A stretch of DNA of 64,000 nt from Tiliqua scincoides. Taxonomy: Eukaryota > Chordata > Lepidosauria > Squamata > Scincidae. How positions within the stretch are numbered: the stretch's first letter is position 1; every line of letters starts with the position of its first letter. The translations under genes were made by a program, and so were the position numbers. Of this stretch, positions 1-26,245 are shown piece after piece. The notes under the pieces are model-generated. The model was not told where the DNA came from, made no database searches, and saw nothing but the letters and a program-made list of their open reading frames with translations. The DNA lies in contig NC_089822.1 in the NCBI RefSeq assembly GCF_035046505.1, forward strand, positions 116,391,307 to 116,455,306, read 5' to 3'.

Positions 1-229
1 GAAATGCACAGAGCAGTAGCAGTCAAGTATTCGTTCTTGAATAAGGGGGTCAGCAATTCTGTATGAATTTTAAAGGGGAGCCTTGCAAGGTTTTTTGAGG
101 AAGGTGTGCAAAGGGATGGGGAAAAACAAGACCAGAAGATGGGTGGGTGTGCTGGGTTTGTGCTGTTATGAATTGTGGCCTCTAGATTGGAGGTTGTCTT
201 TCCTCTTCTCCGATTATTGCTCCATGTAG

Positions 230-315
230 ATGAAATCCTGGGACAAGTTTTGAGTGCCCTTCAATCTGAGGATATCCCCTACATAGCCATACTGACTGCT
301 CTGCGGCCCTCACGG
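230..315 (+). CDS. ATP6AP1: ATP6AP1 coding exon (first in window)
   Basis: It starts after a pyrimidine tract and TGTAG and ends TCACGG|gtatg. It begins with two bases of a split codon and reads [20 protein letters not shown], matching the Ac45 segment before VARDV. Confidence 0.88.
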
Positions 316-3300
316 GTATGTGACCCTTTTTGATTCCAAACCTACCTTGGGTGGGTTCCTGCACTCAGCATTGTTTTTTCCCAATTCCTGAGATTATACA
401 TGGCTGATTTTCATTTCACTTGTACTTTTTATCCCAAAACGAGACCCTAAAGCAACTTACGATATCAATATAAAAATAATTGAAATACAGTACACTACAA
501 CATTGCTGAAACAGCCCAAAATCTGACTGCACGTCCAGCAATATTATTCTGAAGATTAAAAAACATACACCCAAACTCTGGCCTCCCTTGGGAGACTGTT
601 TTGGACAAAACCACTGCTCCTTGTGGCCACTGTCATGGCTACTGATGGCCATTCCAATTAAGCCTTCCTAAGCCCACCTGTGTTCCTCTCCAGGTTGCCC
701 GGGATGTGTCTGATGGAGCCCCTGAGAGACTAGGTCGGCAGCTGCTCCAGGCAGAGACTGCAGCTTCACCGATTGGCTATCCTCCTGAGTCCCCAGATAT
801 ACTCTTCTGGGCCAGCAACTTGTCAGTGGCTTTTGACACAACGTGGCATGACCTTACTAACAGCACATTTGGGTCTGGTCGCAATGTGACTGTGAATGGC
901 CAGACAAATTTCACTGATTCTGAGTGAGTTAGTAGCATGGGATTTGAAATTGGGTTTGTGAGTATAAGGTTGTCTGTAGGGGTAGACAAGAGCTGGGACT
1001 GTTGGGGAAAGTGTGTGTGTGTGTGTGTTGGAAGAGGAATGGGGTAGTCAACGTTGGTAAACAAGATTGCTGAGGTCTAAGTTTCAGGTGTGCATGGCTG
1101 GCACAAATCTGATCTGAACAAATAAACTGCAAACTAGCCAGCAATTCTGACTCTGACAGCTATGATGGCAGAGCACTAAATGCTTGCTTATCCTGACCAC
1201 TAGAATCATGTTCAGCATTGCGTCTGGTTTCAGGGACTTCACCCAAGCATGTCTGCATATTTTCCAGTCTTATGAACTAGAAACTTTGGTTTAAGAAAGA
1301 GACTGCAGCACAACTTGAGAGCTTAGATTCTTGAGATACTGACTCTGTGCATGCACATGCCTGCTCACTCTGCCACAAAATACAGTTGTATCCATGGGGC
1401 ATGCATTCCTGGCCCCACCACAGATACAGGAAGCCATGGATATGGGAGAACCCAATCTCCATGACCCCCTGCGCCCCCACTTTCATTTATGTTTATGAAG
1501 GAATCATGTACTTAAGCAGATGCTGTAAGCAGTAAGCCTATAGCAAGACAAGCAAGCAGGTAGCCAGCAGCTAGAGCGGATGACTTGATAAATGTGATTC
1601 CTGCTTCCTGATAACATTCACTGAGTTATTCCCTTTAGCTGCAGGCTGCCTGCCTGCTTGTCTTGCCATAAGCTTTCTGCTTATAGCAAGTACACATCTG
1701 GTTAAAGCAAGTACACAATTCCTTTGCTTGACTATAAACAACATAAACAAAAGTAATGGGTGCGGGGGGGGGGGCCTGCAAGGAACCATGGGTAACCAGA
1801 TCTATAAATCTGGTGGGGGGGGGGAGGTAGACACCTGCATTTAATTCTACACTTGTGTAATGAAATTGGATTCTTGCAATTCTAGTCAATGACTGGGATT
1901 AGGCAAGGCTTTAGAAAAGTGGGGGTGGGAAAGAAAATACAGCCCTCTTGGTGCATATAGGTGGACTAATGGCCTTTAACATTATCTTGATTTTTCTCTG
2001 GTGTCTCAGGTTGGCACTGACATATGACAATGTAGATGGTGAATCCTTGACAATCAGGTAAGTATGATGGATAAAACCTGTCAAATTCTGTTCTTATTCT
2101 AACAAAACTAATCTTCTACCTCTCCTTTTGAATCTGAAGAGAGAAATATCCAAGTCTAGAATTTTCCCCACTTCATTTTTCAGACTGACCTTTCTCATCT
2201 TAACAAGAGAGCACAACATACCTCTTGAAGTCTAGTATATCATGAAACTTTCCATTAGTTCCTTTGGGTTACTGTAGGGGGCCAGGGCTTTTCCGACTGA
2301 GGTCTCGTGACGCCCCAGCCTGTGGCCTCTGGCCTCTGCCCCTTAAGGGGCGGGGGCAACCAGGAGGCAGGGAGGAGGCAGTTACACAATCCCCAGGATC
2401 GTGCTGCTTGGGGGGGCTGCAGGGGCTTGGGTCCACTTACCTGAGCCTCCTGCAGCCTCCTGGGGGTGCAGGGAGCCTGGCATAACCTTCTGCAGGGCTC
2501 CCCACAGCTTTGAAAACAGAAGTGGAGCAATCACGCCCTGCCTCCACTAAAGCAGAAGTGGAGCGCGATCACTCCACTTTCACTGCTGAAGCTGCGGGGA
2601 GCCCTGCAGAAGGTAGTGCAGGGCTCCCCGCACCCCCGGGAGGCTGCAGGAGGCTTGGGTAAGTGCACCCAAGCCCCTGCAGCCCCCCCTGAGCGGCGTG
2701 ATCCTGGGAATCATGCCGCTGCCTTCCCCCCGCCCCCACTGCCTCCCCCTGCCCCCACAAGAACTTAGAGCTGCTCAAACTCTTCAAGAGAGTTTGAAAA
2801 CAGCTGGTAGGGGGCTGAGCAATGTTTCCATCTTGGAAAGAAGGGTGCTATGGCTCCGTTTGTGTACTGCAGCCTAGATTGTCAGCCTCAAGATGAAATG
2901 GCAGACAAGGTTCTGTACACTTTTGTAGAGTAGAATTTGGGGAAATGTTTATAGGTGTTTAGAAGCCTTTTTTTAACAGGAGATATACTCTTGTTTTTTG
3001 GGGGGGAAGAGCTATGTCATTTAAAAAAAATTATTTTGGGCTAAGTTTTCAAAATATCAGCCCATGAGTTGAGATGGGGTAGCTGGGAGCCTAATAGGAG
3101 TGTATAGAGCTGTGGCTGGTAATCCTACTAGCTGCTACCCTTCAGCTTTACTGTGCCCCTTCTTTCCCCTTCAGGTTCAGAATGAAAAACCGCAGGTATC
3201 CAGTTTCTGCTCGGTACTGGTTTACTCTCAACACTGTGGAGCTGGTCAGGGGTAAGAGCTCCCAAGATATAGCTATCTACAATGCCACTCAGCTCACAGC

Positions 3301-3968
3301 ACCCAGCATCTATTCTGTCAGCTGTGCCCATGTCAGCAATCAGCCAGCCTCGGGGGCCATCTTGGTACCTAGGAACAGTTTTGCCAGCAAGTGGAAAGTG
3401 TTGCTCACAAATTTTCAGGTATGTTGGGGTGAAAGAGCACAATTTACGGAGGTCAGAACAGTGGGTAGGCCCCAGGGGTAAGACAACTGATCCATACTCT
3501 CCCAGTTATCTGTTTGTTTGTGGGGGCAGCTCCCTCTTTTATGAGTTTTCTAGCATGGGGGAGGGGTAGTGGCATTTGTTTTTTCTAAGGATGTGATTAA
3601 ACTCTTAGGAAGATGAACCAAATGAATCCTTCCCCTGCCACCTTGTTGGCACCATAAAGAGGCTGTATCCTAAGTTGTGATCATGTGCTGGGTTCACGAG
3701 GGGTTAGAAAGGCAGAAGCAGGACTCTTTCACTAAGATTTGTACCCTAATTCTTTCAGATCCAGGGCTTCAATGTGACGGGCAATAAGTTCTCCTATGCC
3801 AGTGACTGTGCCGGCTTCTTCTCTCCTGGAATCTGGATGGGGTTGCTGACCTCCCTGCTTCTCGTTGCCATTTTCACCTATGGCCTCCACATGGTCATGA
3901 GCCTCAAGACTATGGACCGTTTTGATGACCCCAAGGGGCCTACCATCTCTGTGCCCCAAACGGAATAG
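230..3968 (+). CDS. ATP6AP1: ATP6AP1 (V-ATPase accessory subunit Ac45), last five coding exons
   Basis: Exons 230-315, 694-923, 2010-2057, 3175-3418 and 3759-3968 have GT-AG borders and their phases join without a break, giving about 272 residues ending in TAG. The product matches my memory of the C-terminal half of vertebrate Ac45, a type I membrane protein that helps assemble and target the V-ATPase Vo sector in the ER and secretory pathway. Recognisable blocks are [39 protein letters not shown] and the near-invariant [18 protein letters not shown], which runs into one transmembrane helix and a short cytosolic tail containing [15 protein letters not shown]. The luminal part has six N-glycosylation sequons (NLS, NST, NVT, NFT, NAT, NVT). 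The signal peptide and N-terminal half lie upstream of the window. Confidence 0.95.
694..923 (+). CDS. ATP6AP1: ATP6AP1 coding exon
   Basis: It is bounded by ctccag and GA|gtgagt. It reads [19 protein letters not shown], then [13 protein letters not shown], and carries four of the six glycosylation sequons. Confidence 0.93.
1010..1028. repeat. GT dinucleotide microsatellite
   Basis: A run of GTGTGTGTGTGTGTGTGT in an ATP6AP1 intron. Confidence 0.85.
1508..1692. repeat. Foldback (palindromic) MITE-like element, ATP6AP1 intron
   Basis: The left arm at 1508-1573, starting GTACTTAAGCAG and ending AGCCAGCAGCTA, is complementary with mismatches to the right arm around 1635-1692, which ends TAAGCTTTCTGC..AAGTAC. 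The arms are about 60 bp each around a loop of about 65 bp. The transposon family was not recognised. Confidence 0.6.
2010..2057 (+). CDS. ATP6AP1: ATP6AP1 coding micro-exon (48 bp)
   Basis: It is bounded by gtctcag and AG|gtaagt and encodes [15 protein letters not shown] between split codons on both sides. The phase (1 in, 2 out) is needed to join the neighbouring exons. It is too short to stand out as an ORF. Confidence 0.88.
2282..2806 (+). mobile_element. Non-autonomous hAT-like element, GC-rich family, copy 1
   Basis: It is flanked by a perfect 8-bp direct repeat GTAGGGGG (2274-2281 and 2807-2814), the size expected of hAT transposition. The body shares the CGCCCCAGCCTGTGG and CCCCTTAAGGGGC segments with the copies at 17100, 24165 and elsewhere. 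The right end, AGAGTTTGAAAACAGCTG, is a decayed form of the family terminus GAGTTTGAGAACCACTG. It has no transposase ORF. Confidence 0.8.
3175..3418 (+). CDS. ATP6AP1: ATP6AP1 coding exon
   Basis: It is bounded by ccttcag and TTTCAG|gtatgt. It carries the conserved luminal core [11 protein letters not shown] and [13 protein letters not shown] with one NAT sequon. Confidence 0.94.
3759..3968 (+). CDS. ATP6AP1: ATP6AP1 terminal coding exon (transmembrane and tail)
   Basis: The acceptor is ttctttcag and the stop is TAG at 3966-3968. It encodes [17 protein letters not shown], a single hydrophobic helix, and the cytosolic end [20 protein letters not shown]. Confidence 0.96.
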   Translation: MQGFNVTGNKFSYASDCAGFFSPGIWMGLLTSLLLVAIFTYGLHMVMSLKTMDRFDDPKGPTISVPQTE

Positions 3969-4650
3969 AGGCCACCTTGTGTACTCCCTGACCCAGGACC
4001 CTGCTTATTCTGTCCATTCCAGCTATCATTACATCTTCACCAGCCCAGCACAATGCATTAAATCCTGTTCAGTCTCCATCCCTCCTTCATCTCCCTCTCA
4101 CTAGTAGCTGCTTCTCTGCTAACGTTCTCTGGTCACCACCTCCTTTTCTGCTCTTCAATTCTTTTCTGGCTTTCCCAGCCCAAAAGATCCAGGGCACATG
4201 GTGAAATTAAGAGGGGAGGTTTAGCTCTTCTGCTGGATGGAGGTGTAGATCCTGTGTGTGCTGCAGCGTCAAGGCCGTCTGCAGCTGAACTTCGCTGAAG
4301 GCAAATCTCTTCAGGGATATGCTGCCACCGCCAGCCTGCTTTGATTTCCTGTGGGACAGAAGTAGTCCCACCTTGTAACTTGATGTATAGTTTCTTCCCA
4401 GCTCACTGTAGTGTTTCAACTTGCTCCACCAATCCCTTGTTGCAGTCTTTGGCTGTATTCCAAGTGGTCTCTTCTCCTTTCCTTTCCCTCATTTATTTAT
4501 TTATGTGATTTCTGTGATGAATTTGTTTACAGTGACTCAGTATTTGGGACTCTATGCATTTCTTGATTGGGGTGGGTGGGGTTCCTTTCCTATAACTCCT
4601 CACTGTTCCAGCAACATGAACGACATAAATAAAAGACAAAACAGTGGAGT
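3969..4650 (+). other. ATP6AP1: ATP6AP1 3' UTR with polyadenylation signal
   Basis: This is AT- and pyrimidine-rich noncoding sequence after the stop. An AATAAA lies at 4628-4633. The exact cleavage site is not visible, so the end is approximate. Confidence 0.65.
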
Positions 4651-4736
4651 CTGTATTGTGCATATTGCAGGACAGGGGCTGTATTTGTTTTTGGTTAGAT
4701 CCCAGGACAAAGGCTTGTTTAATGAATGCCACCATA

Positions 4737-4830
4737 GATACTTGCCTATAAGGTAAGTGGCGGGCATGTTTTGAGCCAAAAATAATGGAATGTTCTGTGA
4801 CCCTCAAATAAGTCAGGGTTAAACTTGGAG
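4737..4830 (+). repeat. Interspersed repeat, also present inverted at 38030-38130
   Basis: GATACTTGCCTATAAGG and TGACCCTCAAATAAGTCAGG recur as reverse complement at 38030-38130. This resembles one end of a DNA transposon, but the family was not determined. Confidence 0.5.
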
Positions 4831-5214
4831 GGGGGGGGTGTCTGATGTAGTTAAACCAGGGGGAGGTGTCTAACTAGTTTTGTCTGATTTCACCTGAGGT
4901 CAGATCCTGAAAAATAACCTAACAGTAATTGTTACCTAAGAACTGAGTCTCTAATTTATTAAATATAGTAAAAGATACATTTTTATTCATTAATTTTTTA
5001 AATTCTGGTCTTCACAATCTTTTTGTAAACACTGTCAGAGTAAGTGCACTGTAAACAATATACCAGTAGAATAGTGTTTCCTAACCTGGGGTACTTGTAT
5101 CCACAGGGGCACCTGAGAGGACCTTTATGGGTACTTGAAAAAGAATTGAATAATGGCAGAAAAAGGCAGTGCTCCAGAATGCCTTACAGGGCCAGCAAGG
5201 CAGGAAGGGAAGTA

Positions 5215-5644
5215 CAGGTTGAGTCTCATTATTCGCAAGGGTTCCATTCTGAGAACTCACATGAATGGCAAAAAACAAAGCAAATAAAGAACAAAGTCCC
5301 TTTGCTCTGGTGATTTAAGAACACCTGCTGACCTTTTGTAATGCACACAGAGGCAATCAGTCTCTCTCCAGGCACTTAGGCTTCAGGAGGCAGCAATCTC
5401 TCCCTTCAGGAGGAGCCAGTGAGGGGGAAAGAATGGGTGATAATCACTGCCATTTAGCTTCATGTGCTCAGAGGGAAGGAAGGGGTTTGCCTTGTGCCTG
5501 GAAAGATAATGATTGATGGATTGTCAGCTAGCTGACCTCTATTGCATTAATGAGGCTATTGTTAAAGGACTGTTTTCCTTTAATTTAAAGGGTACTTTCA
5601 TCATGTTGAGATAGAAAAATTTGTGGATAATTAGGTTATACCTG
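5215..5644 (+). mobile_element. Tigger/pogo-like MITE, copy 1
   Basis: The ends CAGGTTGAGTCTCATTATTC and, inverted, CAGGTATAACCTAATTATCC are flanked by TA on each side, as expected for Tc1/mariner-superfamily insertion. The interior shares GAGGCAATCAGTCTCTCTCC with the inverted copy at 15998-16480. It is non-coding. Confidence 0.7.
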
Positions 5645-5663
5645 TAATCACTTGCATGACTGT

Positions 5664-7560
5664 CATAAGAACAGCCCCACTGGATCAGGCCATAGGCCCA
5701 TCTAGTCCAGCTTCCCCTATCTCACAGCAGCCCACCAAATGCCCCAGGGAGCACACCAGATAACAAGAGACCTCATCCTGGTGCCCTCCCCTGCATCTGA
5801 CATAACCCATTTCTAAAATCAGGAGGTTGCACATACACATCATGGCTTGTAACCTGTAATGGATTTTTCCTCCAGAAACTTGTCCAATCCCCTTTTAAAG
5901 GCGTCCAGGCCAGATGCTGTTACCACATCCTGTGGCAAGGAGTTCCACAGACCAACCACACGCTGAGTAAAGAAATATTTTCTTTTGTCTGTCCTAACCC
6001 TCCCAACACTCAACATTAGTGGATGTCCTCTAGTTCTGGTGCATTTTGTGAGAGTGTAAAGAGCATCTCTCTATCCACTTTATCCTTCCCATGCATAATT
6101 TTGTATGTCTGTCATGTCCCCCCTCAGGTGTCTTTTCTAGGCTGAAGAGGCCCAAACACTGTAGCCTTTCCTCATAAGAAAGGTGCCCCAGCCCAGTAAT
6201 CATCTTAGTCGTTCTTTTGCACCTTTTCCATTTCCACTATGTCCTTTTTGAGATGTGGCAACCAGAACAGGACACGATACTCCAGGTGTGGCCTTACCAT
6301 CGATTTGTACAATGGCATTAAATATTAGCTGTTTTGTTCTCAATACCTTTTCTAATTATCCCAAGCATAGAATTGGCCTTCTTCACTGCTGCCGCACAGT
6401 GGGTCAACACTTTCGAGTTGTCCACCACCACCACCCCAAGATCTCTCTCCTGCTCTGTCACAGACAGCTCAGAACCCATTAGCCTCTATGTGAAGTTTTG
6501 ATTTTTTGCCCCAATGTGCATGACTTTACGCTTACTTACATTGAAACGCATCTGCCATTTTGCTGCCCATTCTGCCAATCTGGAGAGATCCTTCTGGAGC
6601 TCTTCACAATCACTTCTGGTCACCATTTGGAAAAGTTTGGTGTCTGCAAACTTAGCTACCTCACTGCTCAACCCTGTCTCCAGGTCATTTGCGAAGAGGT
6701 TGAAAAGCACCAGTCCCACGACAGATCCTTGGGGGCACACTGCTTTTCACCTCTCTCCATTTTGAAAATTGCCCATTGACACCCACTCTCTGTTTCCTGG
6801 TCTTTAACCAGGTCTCAATCCAGGAGAGGACCTGCCCTCAAATTCCCTAACTGTGGAGTTTTTTCAGTAGCCTTTGGTGAGGGACCATGTTGAACACCTT
6901 CTGAAAGTCCAGATAAATTAAAGATCAATAAGTCATTATATATCAATTAGGTCTGAAACATCTTTTCTTTTAACCTCTATCTGACTTAATTCCTCTGTCA
7001 GGAGGGCCGTTCAGGCAGCAGTATCTGCCTGAGGTCTTCTGCCATGAGGACAGATGCAAAGAACTCATTTAATTTCTCTGCCATTTCTAAGTATCCATTT
7101 ATCTCCCCTTTCCCTCTCTCACCATCCAGAGGGCCAACCACTTCTCTGGTGGGTTTCCTGCTTTAACATACTGTATTTGAAGAAGCTTTTATTATTCCCC
7201 TTAATGTTGCTGCCCATGTGTTCCTCATCGTCTCTCTTGGCCTCTCATATCACCTTCTTACATTTCTTTTGCCGCAGTTTATGTTCCTTTTTATTCTCCT
7301 CATTAAGGCAAGATTCCATTTTCAGAAGGAAGTTTCCTTGCCCTTTATCGCCTCTCTGACTTGGCTCTGTAGCCATGCGGGCACCCTCCTGGACTTAGCT
7401 GAGCCCTTCTTCCTTTGCAGTATACACTTCTGCTGGGCCTGTATCACTGTTGTTTTAGGCAGCCTCCATGCACTCTGGAGAGATTAGACTCTTTTTGCCT
7501 TCCCTTTCAACCTCCTTCTAACCAGCCTCCTCATTTGAGGGAAGTCAAGGGTTTTTGTGA
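5664..7560 (-). mobile_element. CR1 LINE fragment, minus strand, internally deleted
   Basis: The 3' end, read on the minus strand, is CTGATCCAGTGGGGCTGTTC plus a TTCTTATG tail, as in the + strand copies at 39.5, 41.8 and 45.8 kb. Upstream is the reverse transcriptase region: minus 6740-6486 reads PQGSVVGLVLFNLFANDLET and a degenerate catalytic FADTK (FADDTK expected). Farther up (about 6980-7560) is a segment that looks like the pre-RT linker of ORF2. Much of the RT is missing and stops are present, so the copy is dead. The 5' limit is approximate. Confidence 0.8.
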
Positions 7561-8154
7561 GAAACTGTTTTGTTTTTCTGTCTCTCTACAACAGTTTTTT
7601 AAACTGATTTTAAAGGGGTGCATTTTCCCCCTTCAAAGATCAGCACATTCCTTCCCATTTGCAGTGGTCATTCGTGCTGAGTTAAATTCATGTATAACAA
7701 AGTTGCACCTGTAGTTAGTTGGCTGTGAAAGCCTCACCAATAGCTGGTTTTTGGTAATCAATTCATGTATGAATCAGTGATTGAAAACCAGCACAGTAAA
7801 AAAACTTGAAACATAATATGGAAAGTGATCAATCACCAAGAATTTCTCAGGACACTTCTGGTACAAAACAGTGAAAAGGTTCTTCAGTTCTTCAAACAAG
7901 TAAAAAGAGAAAATACTGTGATGAATACATGAAGTAGGGGTTTTCATCTGGAGGAGATGAGGGTTTATATTCCCATTAACTACAAACATTTAGCTAATAC
8001 AAGGGGTACAATTTATAGAAATAGGCTGCCAAGGGGTATGCAAGTGAAAAAAGGTTGGGAACCACTGCAAGACAAACTATTAATCAAATCCTTCTTTATG
8101 GTGCCTGGTGTGTTAAGCCAGAGACTCTACCTATACAATTTATAACACATAATT

Positions 8155-8240
8155 GGGAGTGTGCAATTTGATTTGTAGTTGCAATTTGAGTGCAATTTGC
8201 AATTTGTAGTTGCAATTGGGAGTTGCAATTTGAGAGACAA
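8155..8240. repeat. Short degenerate GCAATTT-type tandem repeat
   Basis: Iterations of GTAGTTGCAATTTGA-like units with variable spacing. It looks like a small decayed minisatellite. Confidence 0.55.
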
Positions 8241-8783
8241 GCAACAAGGAATGACTGACAAGTGCAACTGTACATAATTGCAACCCTATTGCAACTCAAT
8301 CAGAAGTAGACCCATTTTTTTCCATGGGTGTTATTCTTAAGTAATGGTGCACTAAATTGTAGTCTGGGACTTTGAAATGGAAACAAGGATTACATCCTGG
8401 TGTTTAAAACAAAACAAAACAGACTTCTGCCAAGCATTTGCAAAATGGAATGAGGCTTACTTGATTTCAGTAGAAGCCTTTAGGGGATGCTCACTCTTTT
8501 TAGCAATTGTTGATTTTTAAAATATATATTTTTTAATCATATCTTTCCACTGTTAGATCTTCAAGTTGTCTTGTAAAGTTGTGTTTAGTCTTGGAGAGGT
8601 AGGCTTCTACAAGTACCAAGCCTATGCCTGATGCCCCATGGTAGGTACTGCCCAGAAGGTGCAAGGGCAAACCCTCTCCAGAAATATGTGCCCTCCTCCT
8701 GCACCAACACTAGAATAATACCAAGAACAAGGACAGAGGGCTGAAGGTGAGGTTGGTCACAGCATCTCCTACAGGTAGCTGAA

Positions 8784-8937
8784 GGCCCAATTCTATCCAA
8801 TTTTCCAGTGCCAGTGCAGCCATGCCAATGGGATGTATGCTGCATTGTTTGGTGGGGAAGCAGTGACAGATGCCTCCTCAAAGTAAGGAAACATTTGTGG
8901 CTGCACTGGTGCTGGAAAGTTGGATAGGATTGGGCCC
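8784..8937. mobile_element. GGGCCCAATCC foldback MITE, copy 1
   Basis: The ends GGCCCAATTCTATCCAATTT and AAGTTGGATAGGATTGGGCC are inverted repeats. It is about 154 bp long and shares its interior (CCTCAAAGTAAGGAA) with the copies at 28193, 29266, 35838, 47180 and 63508. Confidence 0.75.
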
Positions 8938-9340
8938 TAAGTCATCTCTGAGGATTGTATGAAATAACCAAGGCTTTCTGCCCTTGGTTATGTGAGAGTA
9001 AATCAAGCACTTTGAGAACCCAATAAGCTTAGAGTAAGGCATAACCATTCTTTTTAAAAAACATAGTGGTAATGTCCATTTGTGGAAATCATTACCACTT
9101 GTGGAAATCATAATTAAAAGATTGTTACAAACAAACCACTTTAGCAGTCTCTCCACTTGTTTTATAGTATCTCTTCCTATACTGTGATAGTTTGCAGCTG
9201 CCATAGTACAGTAAATCTAAGCCTGCTGCAAGAAACACTATCCTGGACATAATCCTGTTTGAATATCCATTAGTAGACTGCTGAAATATAAACCTAAAAT
9301 ATTCAGCCTTTAAACCTAGGCTGAAGCAATGATTCTGTTC

Positions 9341-9726
9341 CAGGGGTGTCCAAACTTTTTGGCAGGAGGGCTGCATCATCTCTCTGACACTTTGTTGGGG
9401 CTGGGGGAAAAATTGACATTTAATTTCCCTAAATGAATATATCAGAAGTGGAACTCATTTGAATGAATGACGGTCTTGCGATAGCTCAGGGCCTTTAAAA
9501 GACCTTGTGCAAAGCAAGGTCTGCTTTTCCTTTGCAGCTGCTGCTGGTTCACAGACCTGAAACAGCAAGCGGTGGAGGAAGCCCTCCAGTGGTCGAACAG
9601 TTGCCCTCAGGCGAGAGCAGTTTTGTCAGGCCAGCAGGGGCTCCAGCAAGTCTGCAGAGGCTCACTGGAGCCTGGGGGCTCCCCAGGGCCGCAAGCAGCC
9701 CCCAGGCCAGGGCTTGGGCACACCTG
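9341..9726 (+). mobile_element. Non-autonomous hAT-Charlie-like element
   Basis: It starts CAGGGGTGTCCAAACTTTTT and ends TTGGGCACACCTG, imperfect inverted ends. The flanking 8-mers TTCTGTTC (9333-9340) and CTCTGTTC (9727-9734) match at 7 of 8 positions. It belongs to the same superfamily as the elements at 31372 and 55653. Confidence 0.75.
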
Positions 9727-10511
9727 CTCTGTTCCATTGGAGAAAATGCGGGCTTCTAAAATTTTGCTCAGATCTAGGAGGGGATGAAGCTGCCCGTTCT
9801 CACCCCCTTTAGTGCTGCCGATCCTAAAAACGTTGACATGCGGGTTCAGTTTGCGGCCCGCCTGAAGCCTACCTAACGCGTTTCGACGTTCCAAAAGAGC
9901 GGTGGGCTTTGCAGGAGGCCTGCTTGGGAAAGAGAAAGCGGAGCGCGGCTTCGGCCCCCTTGGTCTTCCTGCTTAGGTGTGCTGGCAGTGTGGGGAGGGT
10001 CGCTTGCGAGCGGGGCCGGTGGGGATGCGAGCCCAGCAGCGGCAGTGCGCCTCGACCACTTGCGCACCCTGGCAATTGAGGCGGAGAGGCTGCGCACCGC
10101 TGCTGCAGAACAAAGCACGGAGGGATGAGCAGTGGCGGGGAGGGGCGCTTACTGCAGAGGGTTCAGGAGGCAGGTGGACGGAGCTTCGTCCCCTGCGACG
10201 TCTGCAGCTGCAGCAGTCATTTCAAGGCAACTGAAGCCCGCCGTGCCGGTCCTTCCTTCCCAGCACTGACAGCCCCCCGCGTCCCTGCTGGGGCGGAGGG
10301 CCTCGGTGGCTGAAGCGCGAGCTCCTTCCAGCGCGAGCTTCTCTCGGGCCCTCGTTGCCAGGGGCAACGCCGCCTCCTGCACGCGGAGAGAGCAGGGAGC
10401 GCCACCTGCGCTGGGCCTCAGCCGGGCAAACGACAGTTCCCCGCACCGCTCGCTGAGGCGCTCGAGCGGGTGGGGGCGCCTGCGGCTGCTCACGCAGGAA
10501 GAAGTCCCACT

Positions 10512-10662
10512 GAGCGGTGGCGTAGCTGCAGGGGTGGCAGCGAGGCGGGCGGCCCCTCCCTTCGGAGCCACTCCCGGCGGGGGGAGCAAAACGGTGCCGT
10601 ACGGAGCGGCTCCGAAGGGAGGAGCCGCTTGTCCGCCCCCCTCCAGCTACGCTACCGCCACT
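10512..10662. repeat. Foldback MITE-like palindrome inside the GDI1 CpG island
   Basis: The perfect 15-bp arms CCTCCCTTCGGAGCC (10555-10569) and GGCTCCGAAGGGAGG (10608-10622) sit inside longer imperfect arms. The left begins near GTGGCGTAGCTGCAGGGG and the right ends near CCAGCTACGCTACCGCCACT. The ends resemble hAT-type MITE termini, and the element could form a stable hairpin. Confidence 0.65.
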
Positions 10663-11266
10663 AAGCTCTGTGGGCTTCTTCCGCAGGCTGCAACGCCGAG
10701 AGAGAATTTAGGAGGCGCACGAAATAGGCCTATTTTTCCTGGCGGAGGTATCTGCCCCAGACCTGATCGAAAATGTGCTTTGAAGGCACCTGCTGCAATT
10801 GGGGGCGTCGCTGGGCGGAGAACAGGCCGCGCCGCCGCTCCCCGTAGACGGCCCGCAGTCAACGGGGGGCGGAAAAGCATCCCTCAGCCTTTCCCCCGCT
10901 AAAAAGCATGGATTCCTTTTTCTGGCAGAAGGATCTGCCAGTGCTATGGTCGTGGCGAGGGGAGGGGGTGTAGGAATCGGAGACCACCCCTTCCCTCAGG
11001 TGATGGAAAGGCGCTGAGCCGGAACTCATTTCGCTCCTCTCTCCTTCCGCGCCCAAGGACCAGCCGTATAGACAAGAAGAATTACTAGCCCCCCCCCCCC
11101 GGCATCTCTGGCAAAGGGAAGGCGATATGGACGGGGCGGTTCCCGCGAGCGGAGAAATCTCCGTGCCGGGACTCGTTTCCGGCGGAGGGATCTGGCCCGG
11201 CGCTGGTAGTGCGTCCCCATCTTGGCTCTGCTGCGGGAGGGGGGAGGTGGCTCCGCAGCCGGCACC

Positions 11267-26245
<14,979 letters not shown>

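Larger units (their letters stand above)
5072..8067. mobile_element. hAT-like element interrupted by two later insertions
   Basis: The left end, TAGTGTTTCCTAACCTGGGG, and the right end, AAGGTTGGGAACCACTG, are inverted relatives (both continue into a GGGTA..CTTG segment). The flanking 8-mers CAGTAGAA and CAAGACAA match at 5 of 8 positions, so the element looks old. Inside it lie a Tigger-like MITE (5215-5644) and a minus-strand CR1 fragment (5664 to about 7560). Without these it would be about 0.7 kb. Confidence 0.6.

Noticed and set aside
3732-3959. Minus-strand ORF opposite the ATP6AP1 last exon
   Set aside because: It is a shadow of a conserved exon on the + strand.
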